This document shows positions 47,251 through 61,300 of a stretch of DNA of 64,000 nt, one piece after another. The translations under genes were made by a program, and so were the position numbers. Below the pieces are notes generated by a model. That model was not told the DNA's origin. It saw only the letters and a program-made list of their open reading frames with translations, and did not search any database. The stretch spans positions 718,165-782,164 of the forward strand of contig CALYLW010000178.1 of NCBI GenBank assembly GCA_944989445.1, read 5' to 3'. The stretch is from Ampullaceana balthica (Eukaryota > Mollusca > Gastropoda > Lymnaeidae). Position 1 is the first letter of the stretch, and every line of letters starts with the position of its first letter.

Positions 47251-48700
47251 CTTCTAGAAGTATAATTACAACACAAAAGAGGAGACAGAGGATGAAGTTT
47301 GCTCTGAATTTGGAAAGGGGCCATGTAACCTTATATTGTTATATGAGGTACTACAAGGGAAATAAATATCTTATTTTATATATTAAAGACTCTTCCTCTA
47401 CACAAAAGATTATGGCATCCTTTTTTGCTTATCCGTGGTTTACTTCTAGTTTTGTATTCTATAATTAGAATTTTGCATGTTAAAAGTTATGTGGGTTTTT
47501 GAGGTTTTTTTCTTCAGACAACCCATTCCATGCCCTCAAGATGTTTTTTCTTGCGAACGGAACAAGAAAAGTGTTTTTTTTACCATAAATGTTAATCAGA
47601 AAATGGTATTACATACTGTAGATTGTTGTGTTAAATTTGTAAGTTCCAATTTATTGCCTCGAAATGCCTCAAATGTATTATTACTACTTTGTTCTTTTAG
47701 AGTTTATAATTTATAGTTAAAGCTATTGGAGTTACTCTTGTCATTTGTGAATATTCACCAGCAATGATTCTTGAAACACTTTTTAAAAATTAGTTCTAAT
47801 TTCTCTATGATTTATTTGGTAGATGGGTTCCATAAAGAAGATTCATATTCATAGTAAAGTCTGACAAATGTAAGGTATATATTTTAGTTTTATGTTCTTA
47901 ACATAATACATTTGTAAAAGTTTTTTTTTATAATGATTGGTTGGATTAAAAATAAAAATCTCTTTAATATGTGGACTCCATAATTTTTTCATTTTTTAAT
48001 ACTCATTTGTATAACAACACCTCAACTATAAAAAAAATTAAGGGAAATTTGTTTGTTGGCTTCTGTTCTTGTCAAGGGAAATGCACTGTAAGGGTCCTAT
48101 TTAACTAACTGTACATTCACCTTGTCTAAGACTGAGACAGAAAAACAGAAAGAAAATCCAAATGAATTGATATAATTTATTGAAATCAGTTAATGACATG
48201 CTCTGAATTAAGATAGGGGGAAAGTATGATATGAGGACTAATGAGAACAACTGGTGCTATTTAGTAGAATCAAATCAAAACATATGGCTACTGGGAGAAC
48301 TCAAGCCCTGCTCTCACCAACATCAAGTCAACTTATACAAAGAACATTCAATCAAGTCTTAGGGCTAATCATGATTCAACTTACATATTCAAATATCAAT
48401 TTACAGTTCTTGACATATTTTTTTTTCCAAATTGTTTGGGGAAAAGAACATTTTCATACAATTTTAGACAGTTTATTATATTATATTAAATATGATATTA
48501 TACAAGTTTATTAGAGATGGTGTTTGGCCTCCTAACATTGACTCTCATTACATATATTTGGGGAAAAAAGTGCCAATCATGAAAGAACAGGCGTAACTAT
48601 AAATTTATCCAAGGAACAGAGATAAACTTGTTTACTTTTCAAGGACAAAATATGGGCGAGACCCTAATCAGGCTTTTATTTTTAAAAAGTATGCTATTAA
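47251..48700. other. Intergenic, no gene seen
   Basis: AT-rich DNA between the Helitron and the hairpin pair. No coding signal or known repeat. Confidence 0.35.
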
Positions 48701-48702
48701 AC

Positions 48703-48832
48703 AGGGTATATATATGCATATATATATATATATGCAGGCCTGACAGGATGTCACAAAAAGTGATGTTCTGTCAGGTATATATATATGCAGGCCTGACAGG
48801 ATGTCACAAAAAGTGACGTCCTGTCGGGCCTA
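48703..48832. repeat. Tandem pair of strong hairpins
   Basis: A ~55-70-bp unit occurs twice, each beginning with a TATATATATGC run. Each unit holds an inverted repeat with a five-A loop: 48739-48754 with 48760-48775 (CCTGACAGGATGTCAC / GTGATGTTCTGTCAGG), and 48790-48807 with 48813-48830 (GGCCTGACAGGATGTCAC / GTGACGTCCTGTCGGGCC). The second stem has two mismatches over 18 bp. Non-coding. Confidence 0.8.
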
Positions 48833-50183
48833 CATGTACCCAGTTTAAAAAAAGCATTTTTTTGGTTTACTTTTCAGGAGTGCTGTAAACCACTGTGGCG
48901 AATTTTATCATTAGGATATAATACTAGGTGTAAACTTGGATCAAAACGCCATTGTCAATCAACAAAGAAATCTCTTATATAAAATAACTTTTATTATGTG
49001 ATATCTCAACTGAGGTTTACATTTTTACAATGATTTGTACTATTTTTTTTTACGAAATAAAGTTCAACTGTAATCTGCATAAATACATTGAAAAGAAACA
49101 GGTTTATCAATATTCCTGATTTAGGAGAAGATAAGGTTTCTTGAGGTGGATAAGTCCAAGTTGTTATAATGAAAATGTCATAATGTTTCACTTTATTTAA
49201 TAGGCATTTAAAAGAGGTAAACCAATAAAATGGCAGTTTAGTGTTGGATCCTAAGAGTAAGATTTCATGCTGGAGAACATTTTTTATTAGTCAGGCTGTC
49301 TGACACCTTTGAAAATTAGGGAGGGGGGGAACATACTTGAGAAATCAGAGGAGGTTAAGATGTCTTACATATGACCTCTAGAAAAAACATCAACAATCCA
49401 ATGAAATATTCATTGTATCTACTACATTTTATCAATGTACTGCAATTAATAGGTAATTTGACAGCCTTGTAATCTTGAATTAAACAAGAGTCGAACAAGT
49501 GCAGTGGAAATGTCCAGGGATAAAAATGTCCACCTGTGTGATAAGAGGTTTATGGTCAGCAGCAGACAAAAGCCATGGAACCACATTTGAAACTAGGAAA
49601 CACACCTAATAACTAACACCCAGTAAATGACACCAATACCCACCGACCTGCAATGCAGGCTTACATTTGCAGGCACTATTTTAGGGCCAGGACGTTGCTA
49701 CATGTGAGTCTACAACATGACACAACTTGCTGAATTGATGTCTTCTCAGTAGAAAGACCCAAAGGCTTGACCAATAGCAAATTGAAATTTTCATCTATGC
49801 ATAGCCCTTCCAGGATGAAAAAAGTTTTACGCTGTTAACATTTGATATAGATATTTGGTGAAACAATCAAAACTTAATTTCTATACTCTACAAGTATGAT
49901 GATAACAATACATGCAAGTTGTTGAAACGATTTTATGGAGATATAACAGCTTCACCAAAAATAATAACCTGTTTGAAAGAATGTGTAGAGCTGTTCACAC
50001 AGCATTGAGCACACAAACAAAACAAAGACTTCATCCTTAGGCAGCCCTCCAGTGGCCCAAAGGATGATTGGTGGCTTGGAATAAACAATAGAGTAATATT
50101 ACAAGGAGAATTAGGAGCCAAGCAGAACAAGTTTCCGTTTGCCTTTTTGGGGAACTGGTGAAACATTTTTTTTTGTGTCCCAT
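48833..50183. other. Intergenic, no gene seen
   Basis: Moderately AT-rich. Possibly distal 3' untranslated or downstream sequence of gene B, but no evidence decides this. Confidence 0.3.
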
Positions 50184-50396
50184 AACCTCGTGGTCGTAGG
50201 GGGTTCTAATGTTTCCATTACAACTTTCTCGGGGCTTGGTAGACTTTGGCGGCGCCTCATCTCCTCTCCAGGTCAGCGGAGGACTTTTTAGCGATAGTCA
50301 TTCATTAACATTTTTGTGTGGCTTTAACGTGGGCTAGATCCCACGCCCCTCAGCTTGTGAGGCGAGCACACTATTGACTTCGCTATCCAGCCGCCA
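50184..50396 (-). mobile_element. tRNA-derived SINE
   Basis: On the minus strand it starts GGCGGCTGGATAGCGAAGTC (A box), has CTCGCCTCACAAGCTGAGGG in the anticodon position and GGGATCTAGCCCACG as a decayed B box. It continues with a ~130-bp tRNA-unrelated body ending near CCTACGACCACGAGG. Too many mismatches for a functional tRNA. This architecture is standard for a tRNA-head SINE. Confidence 0.65.
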
Positions 50397-53300
50397 TTAA
50401 TTGGTTACTGTTGGGCAAACATGACTTAGCATAAATAGGGTTTAATTTATTTGCCTGTACATTTAGTGATCATAGACGTGTTATATAGTGAGATCATGCT
50501 TATATTGAACACAGTCTCCTATGGTCTTTCTCTGTTAAAATGCTATTGTTTCATGATTTCAACCAGGTCTGTTCTATGCTAATGTATTTTAGATATACAA
50601 ATACATCTGCCTTGTCTTGGGATATACATGTGGCCAGTATGACAGCTTACATGAGATGTTAATTTTTTCAAAGACATGACAATGTTGGTTGCAGCCCATG
50701 CAGGTCACGTGAACTAAGTTGGCTCTGCCATATCACAGAGCCAAATAAAATAGAGGAATTAAAAACTGATGGTGACTAAAAATTTAAAAAATAAAACTCT
50801 TGGCTTAGACTTACACTGATGTGTTAAAATTCATTGCTTGTGTGTGTTGTGAGAGGCATAAGGGCCGATTCATTTCCATAACACAATTTATGCACCTTAA
50901 AAAAAATATATTATGCAGAACTCTGTTAAAAAAGCATAACAAAAACAACAGACAAGCCTGCACTTTCTGAGAACGGCCAACTTGGTTGAAATTATTCTGT
51001 TATTTTACCAAAACTTTCTCATAAACATCTTAACAATGATGCTTGTAAGATAGAAGTATAATATGCATTAAAAACACCCACACCTTTTGTCATAGATATA
51101 AAAAGTCAATAACAGGAGATTTATCAATAAAGAGAATTTATAAATAGAAAGATCATTTAAATGATGTTTTTCTTCCAATGTCACATGCACCTAAACCCCA
51201 GAAAGCTAGTTTCTGATAAAATTAAAACATTAAGTTAAGATTCCAAACCCGTGTGGGAAAACAAAATTTTGTTACAAAAGTCGAGTAATTATTTGATTGC
51301 AGAAATTTATTGGGTCACAAATGAAAACATTTTTAAAAAATCTGGGATATTTATTTTGATTTGTGTTGGAACATATACAACGTTGATAATTTCCTAAGAC
51401 GGAATTTTAACACCTTTAGTTGCTTAGAAAATCCCACAGTAGTATACTTTGTGAAAAATTACCCACATTGGTGGAAATAATTTTAAAAAATGAATAAAAT
51501 CAAAGTCATCTTGAGGTGTTTCTACTTAGACAAAATGTTTAACAAAATAGACTTTTAACCACTTGAACATGTTTTTGTGCATTCTTAAGTAAACAAATGA
51601 GAACCCAACCTTTTCAAAACCATGATACCATGTGAGATATTTATACATTTAAAAAAAAGAAAAAAAAAGAGAAAAAGATGAAATGAAACCCATTTACTTA
51701 AGTTCTCACAAAGAAACCATATAAAATTCAACTGACCAAGGAATGAATTAAAATTTGTTTTGAAAATAAAGAGACTCAAAGTTACAGCTGTCGTGAAAGT
51801 AGAGACAGGCTGCTCTTCAAATATTGAACTATTTCACACTTTTTACAAGTATTATCTATAAGATAAAAATTGGGGGTGGGGAAAAAACAATACTGAGGGT
51901 GACAGAGAGAAAGCAAACCATAAATCATAAAGGGGGGGGGGAGGAGGAGGTAGTGGAATAAAAATTAAGAAATGCAAGAATTGTTTCCCATGATGTAATA
52001 CAATTTAATGAATTATTGAATTTTTTTTTATACAGCAGACAAGAAACCAGCCATTTTTTGTGGTTGCACTATGAAAATCTTAGAGTCAAACCATTTTTCA
52101 AAGTTTTCCTATCTTGTTGAATCTTACAGTTGATAGAAGGCACCTTATCTTTGTATCTGATCTTAAGTGGACTTCAAAGAATTGATTTTTTAAAGAAAGA
52201 TATTTTGAAGGAATCATACATTATTTTAAAAAATGCAAATAAAGAATCTTTTAAGCTTAGCTACTAAATAAAGTTAATATCCAATAAGACCTACAGTTGC
52301 AAATGCAATATTTTAGAAGCAGATTTTGTCTTACTCTTAATGTTTAAAGAAAGAAAACTTTACCATTGAAAAAACAACACATGTTTTTAAAAAGGTGAAA
52401 TGCTCCACCAATAAATTCAGAGCATAACCAGTTTTTTGGCTTTGAATTATGCATAAATTTAATTGTATTGGTTGAGTTATGACTTTAATCCCATGACTTG
52501 TGTGTCTCAAATTTTGTTGCCTCATACTAAATATGGTGAGTTGACAAAGGCAGCACCCTACAGACTCTTGGCATTAATGCTAAATGTAATCTAACAAAGA
52601 GGCCGAAGAGGCACAAAAATTAGTCATGTTAGACAGGTTCCATTTACTATAGCATACAATATTAATACGTAGATCAAGATTCTACCTCCTCAAATTGATA
52701 AAAAAAAACATTTCTGAAAAAAAAATGTTTTCAACTGTAAGAAGAATAGAAGAAAAAAATGAAGTGAGCTAAGCCATATGACAATTGACATCCATGAAAT
52801 ATGAAGATATGAATATGACAATTGACGCCCATACAGCCAAGATAATATGAATTTTCATCTTTTTAAAAAATACTTCAATAAAAAAATCTCAAATAATTAT
52901 AAATTTGTATCATCAAAATATAAATGTGTATATTTGTTTAAAAAAAGAAACAACAAAAGGGTATATGTAATATAAGCCCAGTATCAATGTTGACATCAAA
53001 GTCTTGACAACTTTAAGCTATGGACAGAACACAACACTATTGACAAGAGATGACTTGAACATACAGGTAAGTTTTATGTATTCCACAAAGTAGCTTCATT
53101 TTCTGGGGTTAGTTCTTTCTCTATGTACATCAATAATTACTATTGTACAAATATACCCACCTTTACACAAGGCTTCTAACAAGTACATTTTGAGAATTTT
53201 ACACATAAGCATAAATACCCAGTGCTATTTACAATAATAATATAACACACATACATTCACACAATAATTTCTTTAAAAAAAATAATTAAAATATTAATTA

Positions 53301-54241
53301 TATTTGAATTTAAACAATCTTTTAACAAAAATTCTCCCATTATTTACAGCTAAAAGAAAATAGAAGTGATTCTTTAGATAAGAACACTGTACCAACAAAC
53401 AACAGCAGCGTAATTATAACAAAATATTATGAAATATGTGCTGGCTTATGTAAAGCCTAACCATAACAACAAAGAAACCTTTCCTCTAGAATATCAGCTA
53501 CTGCCTAATACAATTTACATGGCTATTACATCTGTGGTTTACAGTTGCGTTTTTATGTGCACATACAGAGAAGTACTAAATCAAGGACATGGGCATACAA
53601 GTTTCATCATGTTCTTTATATGTGTGTAAATATATAGTGCATTCTAGTTAAATATTTATAATGGAAGGAATTTAGAAGATATTATCAATAAATGATTGCA
53701 TGAGCTTCAAGTGAGTAACTCTTCCATCTAGAAGACACTTCGGTTAAGCAAAGATCTGATAACCCTCATGACTGCTACCTCAAGTAAAAAAAAATTCTCG
53801 TTTTTATATGCTTTGATTAGATTGCATCTTATCTACTTAACTTTTCACTAGAAAAATGTGCTTCTTCTAGGAAAAAGCAAAAATATAGTAAAAGCAAGGT
53901 AGATTAATGATTTTTCCTCCAATATTAATGGGATATAAGGATTAGTCATTTAGTAACAATTTATATCACCGATTACATTTGAAAACTACACACACACACA
54001 TATAAAGATGATTTGAACAGTTAAGACAGGCATTAATTGCTTGTTTATGGTTATCATTAATACAAAAAACTTATTTCAGTGGTTTTGACTTAATTTTAAC
54101 TTAAATTATTTTAAAATGACCTTTCATCCAAAAACGATGCCATAGCAAGACTTTCTATTATTTTTTAGCAATTTTTACTCACCAAAGTTGAATAGTTTAT
54201 GACAAAATTTAAATTATTATAAGTAATCTCATATTTTATGA
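50397..54241. other. Intergenic, no gene seen
   Basis: About 3.8 kb without a convincing coding frame or repeat. AT-rich, with homopolymer runs such as the G run at 51931-51940. It could include a long 3' UTR of gene B. Confidence 0.35.
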
Positions 54242-54375
54242 CAGTGATGGCGAACCTATGGCACACGTGTCACAGTGGGCACGCAGAGCCTCATCAGCCG
54301 GCACATGACTATATATAAATAAGTGGTTTTTGGTTGGATTTGGGCACACGGCCCCAAGAAGGTTCACCACCACTT
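54242..54375. mobile_element. Short hAT-type MITE
   Basis: The left end CAGTGATGGCGAACCTATGG and right end AAGGTTCACCACCACTT are inverted repeats of a very common hAT MITE pattern; inner GGCACAC/GGGCACACGG motifs fit too. About 134 bp. Confidence 0.65.
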
Positions 54376-55342
54376 TTCCACCAAATAAAATTTTCAATGA
54401 GAAAAAAATGCTAATGCTAAGTAGCCAAATTAAAATAAATTGTTTAAAAAATTTACAAAATGAGTTATGTACTTTCTAATATAATTGAAATGAAAATGTT
54501 AATGTCAGTTTTTATTTTCATTATATGCCTTAATTTTATTCAACACATAGTTACTTTTTTTAAAAAAAGGTGTTAAAAACAAAGCAAAAAATTACATTTT
54601 TTTAATTTGAATTGATAAAACTACAGAAAACAAATAAAAATTTGTTTACATTAACTGTAACGCTAGAAAAATTCATAACCCTCTAACTGAAACAGTTTTT
54701 TTAAAAAGGAATAAAACAATCTTCTCTCAGGTATTACTTCCCTTGCCATTTCAACATTAAAGTTAAAGCATTTTTACGTTGAGTAAACCAAAAATATAAT
54801 TTAATCCGTCAACCATGGCATTGAGGACAACTAAAATGCACGATATCACAAAATAGGCTTGGAGAGTAAATACACAAAACTTATGTTTTACATCACAATG
54901 ACTTCAATAATCAACTCAATAGAAGTGTGGTATCCATCACCCGGCTCTGTACATTTACAACAATAAAATAAAATATGTCGCAGAGGGAAATCATTAGTGA
55001 AAACAGTTTCCCAGTCAGGCACATAGACATCCTTCATGAAGGCTTATTCCATGTCTGTAGAGGATGTGGTTTGAGATAGTGTCTCTAGTTAACTGAAGGG
55101 GATGATGATGAAATGAGTCAAATAAATGAACCTGAAGCCAGAAAAAAACAAACATGAATGAATTTCCCACGGAGGGCGAGTGCATCATTGTGAATTGAAA
55201 ATTTCAGCGACTGTCCTCAGTGAAGAAAACTGCTACAACACAGCGGCGTAAGTGATCGTTTTAAAACATTGAGCGGATGAAGATGTGATAGCCAATGTCA
55301 ACACTCCGACAGCGTCACAACAATCTCAGGCATAAATTATTT

Positions 55343-58300
55343 CTATCTGGGTGCCTCTCCACCATATTTGAGCAAATTTTTCAAGTTGTCAAAAAGCTGA
55401 GAATAAAAATGAGAAAAAGTAGGGTAAATAAAAACCCCCACAAAAACATGTAAAATTTTGTTTGAAAAGCGAATGAATTAACATTGGTTAAAATGACTAA
55501 ACTAAACAGATATTCTTTGGGCCTGAGATTACTCTCTTAAGGCCTTGGGCCAAAACCTGGGCAACCTGCTCCATATGCTGTGCAGTGCCATATGACATTG
55601 TCTTTACGTGGGACTCTTTTTGCCTCCCTAACCTCCCCGGCTATGTCTAGCCCGGGGCACGAAGTCAACAGGTGTAACACTGTTTCAGAGGCCAGGCTGC
55701 AAAGGTCGCATTTCGAGTCCCTGTTGTGGTCTTAGCCTTTTAAAAAAGTATGAGTTGGTTAGCGACTGAATTGGTTGAATGAATACTTGTATAGGTTGGT
55801 TTTCTTTACCTGTAAAACCCAACTAGTATTCTCCAAGCACTTCTCCAGGATAACTTCATCTGAAAGGTTCTCGTTCTTGTTGCTTTCTTTCAACATTTTC
55901 ACCTGATAACATAATTTCAATTAATTATTATAAGGGTCTAATCTCTATGTAGAAACTGATTTTAATAATAATAATAAATTGATAATTTATATAGCGCTGC
56001 ACCCCAGTAAGAAACTGGGCTCACAGCGCTTTACATAAAAATAATAATGATATAGGTATCAATGCATTCAATAAACCTTCATATCCTAACAAAGACATAA
56101 ATGACAGTATAAGCTACGTTTATCGTTACAAGAAATGTTGTTTAATATATTATGAAAGTAAAGTTTGAAGAGATATGTCTTTGGTGCAGTCTTCGAGGCC
56201 TTAGTAGTTACAATACTGTAATTGTGTAATGGTAGAGAATTATTGTAAAGACTGAGTGAAAAGTAATATATGTGTATCATAGTTATATTTTAAAACCTAG
56301 GTTTTAACTGAATATTTTGTGAGGTTTTACAACCAAGATAACTATGTCCGCCACCAGTGCTGATATTATATCTCTTTAAAAAAAAAGGTCTACCTTAGCA
56401 TCACATCGTTGACGTAGCCAATACTTAAAATGGTACAGTGAATGGTAAGTCCTGACATAGTAGGCAGCTACTTTACCAATCATGAATTCCTGCAAAAAAA
56501 AACAAACTATATCATTTATTTGAGTATATACTGAGCTGATTCCTTTGCCTATCATCATCATCATCATGCATTTTATGCATTATTAAGGGCATGCATAAAA
56601 GTAAACATGTAACATGGATTCTGGGCCAAAGATGGTAAACATCCCATCACTAATTTCACTGAGCAACTCAGTACTATGGGAATAGGATCCACTCCAAACA
56701 GGAATGGGATCTCTCTTAACAAATTCAAGAAAAGACTTTCAAGATATTTGGATGACACTCTTTCCTGACCCCTGCATGGGTTAAGATGGGTATATCGGTT
56801 ATTTAAATTTATCTCTATTGCACTCTATCTTTATTTTCACACACACGTTTATATATAATAATTCATAAAATAAAAACATGATATCATTTGTTTTCTTGTT
56901 TTTGTTGTTTATTCTCTTGAAAACCCAGGGGTTTTAAACAAAGATTTTGAATATTTTCAACATGTATCTTAAATCTTGTGCAGTCATGGCATTTTTTAGA
57001 AATCCTATTTTGAAACTGATTCTATTTTCTTTAAAAAAAAATATGCATACAAATTTGAATTAGAGAGTTCTGCATTTAACTTTTATTTGGCCCTGTGAGA
57101 CAAAAGTAACTTCTAAATGTAGGCTGAGAGGTAGAGGGTTCAAGGTTGTTGGCAGGATTGAGCCAAAAGCTAAGAAAAATGAGCTTTTTCGTTATAAGCA
57201 GCTTTTCTAGGGGTGGAGGAAGTGATGTGGAAAACCTTACTGTGACAAAAGTCAGAAGATGACTTAAAAAAAAACTTTTTATATAAATGTTACATCACAA
57301 GATACACATACTGAAACTTCCGTAATTTTTTTTTAAAATGTGGTGACGTATAAATGGGTTATTCAAACTAGAAACCATTTTTTATGCCCTAGGTTTTAAA
57401 CCATTTCCTTTTGAATTTGTAATCAACTAACTGATCAGATGGCAAACAAGTACATTATAAAAAAAAATAATTTAAAAAACAAATATGATCCCATTGTGGG
57501 GAAGTGACATCCATTAGCATAGAAAACCAACCTGGGCAACATCTAAACCAATAGTTGGCTGTTCAACTAATAAAAATCTGTCATAGGGTTGGCCACTAAG
57601 CAGCACTGACTTGATAGTTGGAGGGCTCGAGTTTTCACTAGCCTGAGGAATAGATCAGATGTATTGAAGCACAAAAAGAAAATAACTATAATGCAAAAAC
57701 TGCTAAGCTAGTTCATCTCGATTTTCCATATTCCTTTCTGTCGGAACATTTCATCAACCAGTCCTGAGAACACCCATTATCTTGCTGATAAATTAAATAA
57801 AAATGTCATTACTTCTCTTCACTGGTTAGTTTCATTCATACTATTAGTCACAAGTTGCAGAAGTCATGCTTCAAAATGTAAAAAAAATTCTATTAGCCAT
57901 CATTTAAAATGCAATTTATTTATGTAGAAAGGATTTTAAAAAATACTATTACCATACATTTATCGAGATATTCACCCAGACACTTAGATTAAAAATAAAT
58001 GAAGTTCATTGTTTAAAGAATTTATAATAATAATCTTTAAAAAACGTATTTAAATGTATTTTCTCTATATAGATATTCTTACTTGACAGGGTTGTTTAAG
58101 ATTTGGACGGTCGATTTCTTTCATTAGCGGGCACCTATGAAGACACTCCTAAATTAACAGAGCAAAAATAGTTCAAGTCATAACATTCAGAAGCAGATAA
58201 AAAGGTTCATGTCAAGTGCGTCCTCTAAACAGTTTAAATAAGTGAAATACAAGCATCTCTGAAATTGAGTATGGAAGAAAACAAAATAAGAAATATATTG

Positions 58301-61300
58301 GCCTGCATATAGAACAAACTCAACTATAACATGACCAAATATAAAATGAATAATTAAAAAAAAATTATTTCAAAAAAACTATTTTTAAAAAATCAACAAA
58401 AGATATTAAAATGTAAGCTACAAGCAATTTTATTTTTACAATACAAATAATAGCCTAATTTGTTTGATTTTTACAATACAACATGTTGAATAATGTTAGG
58501 CCCTTGGCCTATGTTTTTTAAAATCCTTTATATTAACTTCACCGTCTTGTCGTTCGCTCTCTCTTTCTGTCGTGGTCCCGCGTAAAAATAAAAGTAAAAA
58601 ATGACCCACTTCCCGTGATCCTATCGAGCTGAAATTGTGCACATAGACTTGTGTCACCTAACAATGCATTGTATCAAAATTTCAGATCGATCGAATGTAC
58701 CGTAATTAAATTAATGAATTTTTAGTTTATCTCTATGTAGCATGTGTAGCCATCTGCTATAGTTGACCTCCACGGTTTTCTTGAGGTTCACTTTAGCACT
58801 CGATGACTACATACCCATGTTTTACAGCACGGGAGTCAAGTCACGTTCAGTCTGTAAATGTTTATGCTAGTGTGTCGCACAGTGCGTATTATATTGAACA
58901 TAATCAATACTTTTATTTATGTCTCATACATAAGGGATTTATAGTCAAAAACTTTGTTTTTACGGGTTGTTTATTACAGTGCTTGGTGGGAGTTATGTTG
59001 CTGGTGGTCTACATTCAGGCACTATTTAAAATGCAAGGTTGTGAAAATAAGGTGAGCACTGTTATTCACATTGTATTTTAAAAAACATTGGGCTATATCC
59101 AGGTCAATACGGTAGATGTTTAAAGATTGTATGAACAAAAAATGTAATAGATCTCATAATTAAGCTGATCAATTGCATTATTTCATAAAGGATCTGCACC
59201 AATGTGGTACTCACCAGGAATGAAGCTTTCCAATGTGCCTGTCTAGTAATTTCTTCACATTTATTTTCTATCATATGGTCTATTTGATTTAAAGCATCCA
59301 CATAAAATTTCTCTGAAATAAATCAAAGAACATAAAAGGTAGTTAAGTGGTATTTCCAGAGGTAAAAATAAAATTGCTAGCTTAAGGTCAAAATATCAGT
59401 ATGTCTCAAATTTTAAATATCAGTATGTCTCAAATTTTTAAAAATTAAAATGAGATTTTGGCGAATTCTATTAGATTATCTATTGAGGACTCCTTTTATA
59501 AAACCTACTGTCACTTTTTAGAGTTCTTGAAAAAAAAAGGCATTTTCTAAAACAGTATGATTTCTTAATTCTAGAAGTCTGTAGTTTTTTGTGCTGAATG
59601 TTGGGCCCCAAGAACAACATTTTGAGTAAAGGAACTTGTTAAATTAATATATTTTTGTTTTTATCGCACAATAAAATTTTCACTTAGCAGGTTTTTAAAG
59701 TGTTTAATGATCAGTTTTGACGGCCTAAAACACACTTGCTGAAAAGTATTCATTATTTTTAGAACATTTACCCTTAGTTTATGACACATTACCCAACATA
59801 AAGTAAAAAATATATAATTTATACAGAAAGTTTCTGTATTTAACTGAATACAAGTTTTCATCTTACCACATTGGTAACTTTATTTGGCTAAATGATGTGA
59901 CAATAACAATTCATTAAAGTATTAAAGGAAGGTGGGATGTTAACTCTATTTGGCTAAATGGCGTGACAATAACAATTCATTAAAGGAAGGTGTGATGTTA
60001 ACGCTATTTGGCTAAATGGCGTGACAATAACAATTCATTAAAGGAAGGTGGGATGTTAACTCTATTTGGCTAAATGGTGTGACAATAACAATTCATTAAA
60101 GTATTAAAGGAAGGTGGAATGTTAACTCTATTTGGCTGAATGGTGTGACAATAAGAATTCATTAAAGGAAGGTGGGATGTTAACTCTATTTGGCTAAATG
60201 GCGTGACAATAACAATTCATTAAAGGAAGGTGGAATGTTAACGCTATTTGGCTAAATGGCGTGACAATAACAATTCATTAAAGGAAGGTGGGATGTTAAC
60301 TCTATTTGGCTAAATGGCGTGACAATAACAATTCATTAAAGGAAGGTGGCATGTTAACTCTATTTGGCTAACTGGTGTGACAATAACAAGTCATTAAAGG
60401 AAGGGGGGATCCTTCTTGCATTACAATGAAAATAAAATATAATTCTTTCCATGTCCTCGACTTTTAATTCTGCACATTGTATGTGTTTACAATTATTCTG
60501 TAAAAATATTAATCAGTTTAGTTATGTGGAAATTTTAAACATTATATATTGTCCCTGACATGCAAAACTAAACAGGAAAAGAAAACTTATCTTATCCATC
60601 AATTCAATGGTTAAGCATTTTCTTTAACGTGAATTGTATATATCCCAAAAATATAGTTAGTTATGTTTTATAGCATATCGGGTAGAGTATAGTGCTATTA
60701 GTTTTAGGGGCCGTCCATAAATGACGTCACACGATTTTGGACGATTTTTTACCCCCCTCCTCACACGTCACAAAAAGTGTTAGACGACACATATTTTTTA
60801 TTTGAAAATGAGCATGTTTCAAATCACTTTTTTTCTCTCATGTAAGTATGTTTATAGTGTAAGGCTGCTCTCTAATATTGTAACACGTGTGAAGCCATGT
60901 AAAACATCATTAAATAAATTGTAAGCAATCAAATATTTGAGTTGAACATAAAAGGCAGTGAAGTGGTATGTCCAAAGCAAAATAAAATTTCTAGCTTAAG
61001 GTGGCCCCCCTCCCCATGGACCACCTCAATAATGAATAGCAACAAACTTCCACTTAATCTTTTAAAATATCAGATTAAAAATTTAAATTACAACTTAAGA
61101 GGAACAACAATAGAGCAACACTTTTTTCTATTTAAAAAAATAAAAGAAATAAAATTTTCTGACTCAAAATTGTATAGTCTTGAGAAATGATTAAAGGCCT
61201 TCTGGCTTATATCCAGTTTTCTTGACTTCACAGAGATTGTGAAACAGCGAATGATTTAAAAAATGGCATAGGCGTATTGTTTATTTACCACTTGTTTGAA

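Noticed and set aside
56570..56780. Possible LINE C-terminal tail (PNRNGISLNKFKKRLSRYL-like on plus strand)
   Set aside because: Suggestive, but too short and without flanking motifs or a tail to call.
58510..58760. Possible Helitron 5' end (TCCTTTATATTAACTTCACCG and the following leader)
   Set aside because: No CTAG-ending hairpin found downstream, so boundaries cannot be supported.
58803..59081. 92-codon plus-strand frame with a hydrophobic stretch
   Set aside because: No family resemblance; it overlaps a gene B intron and the possible Helitron leader; likely chance.
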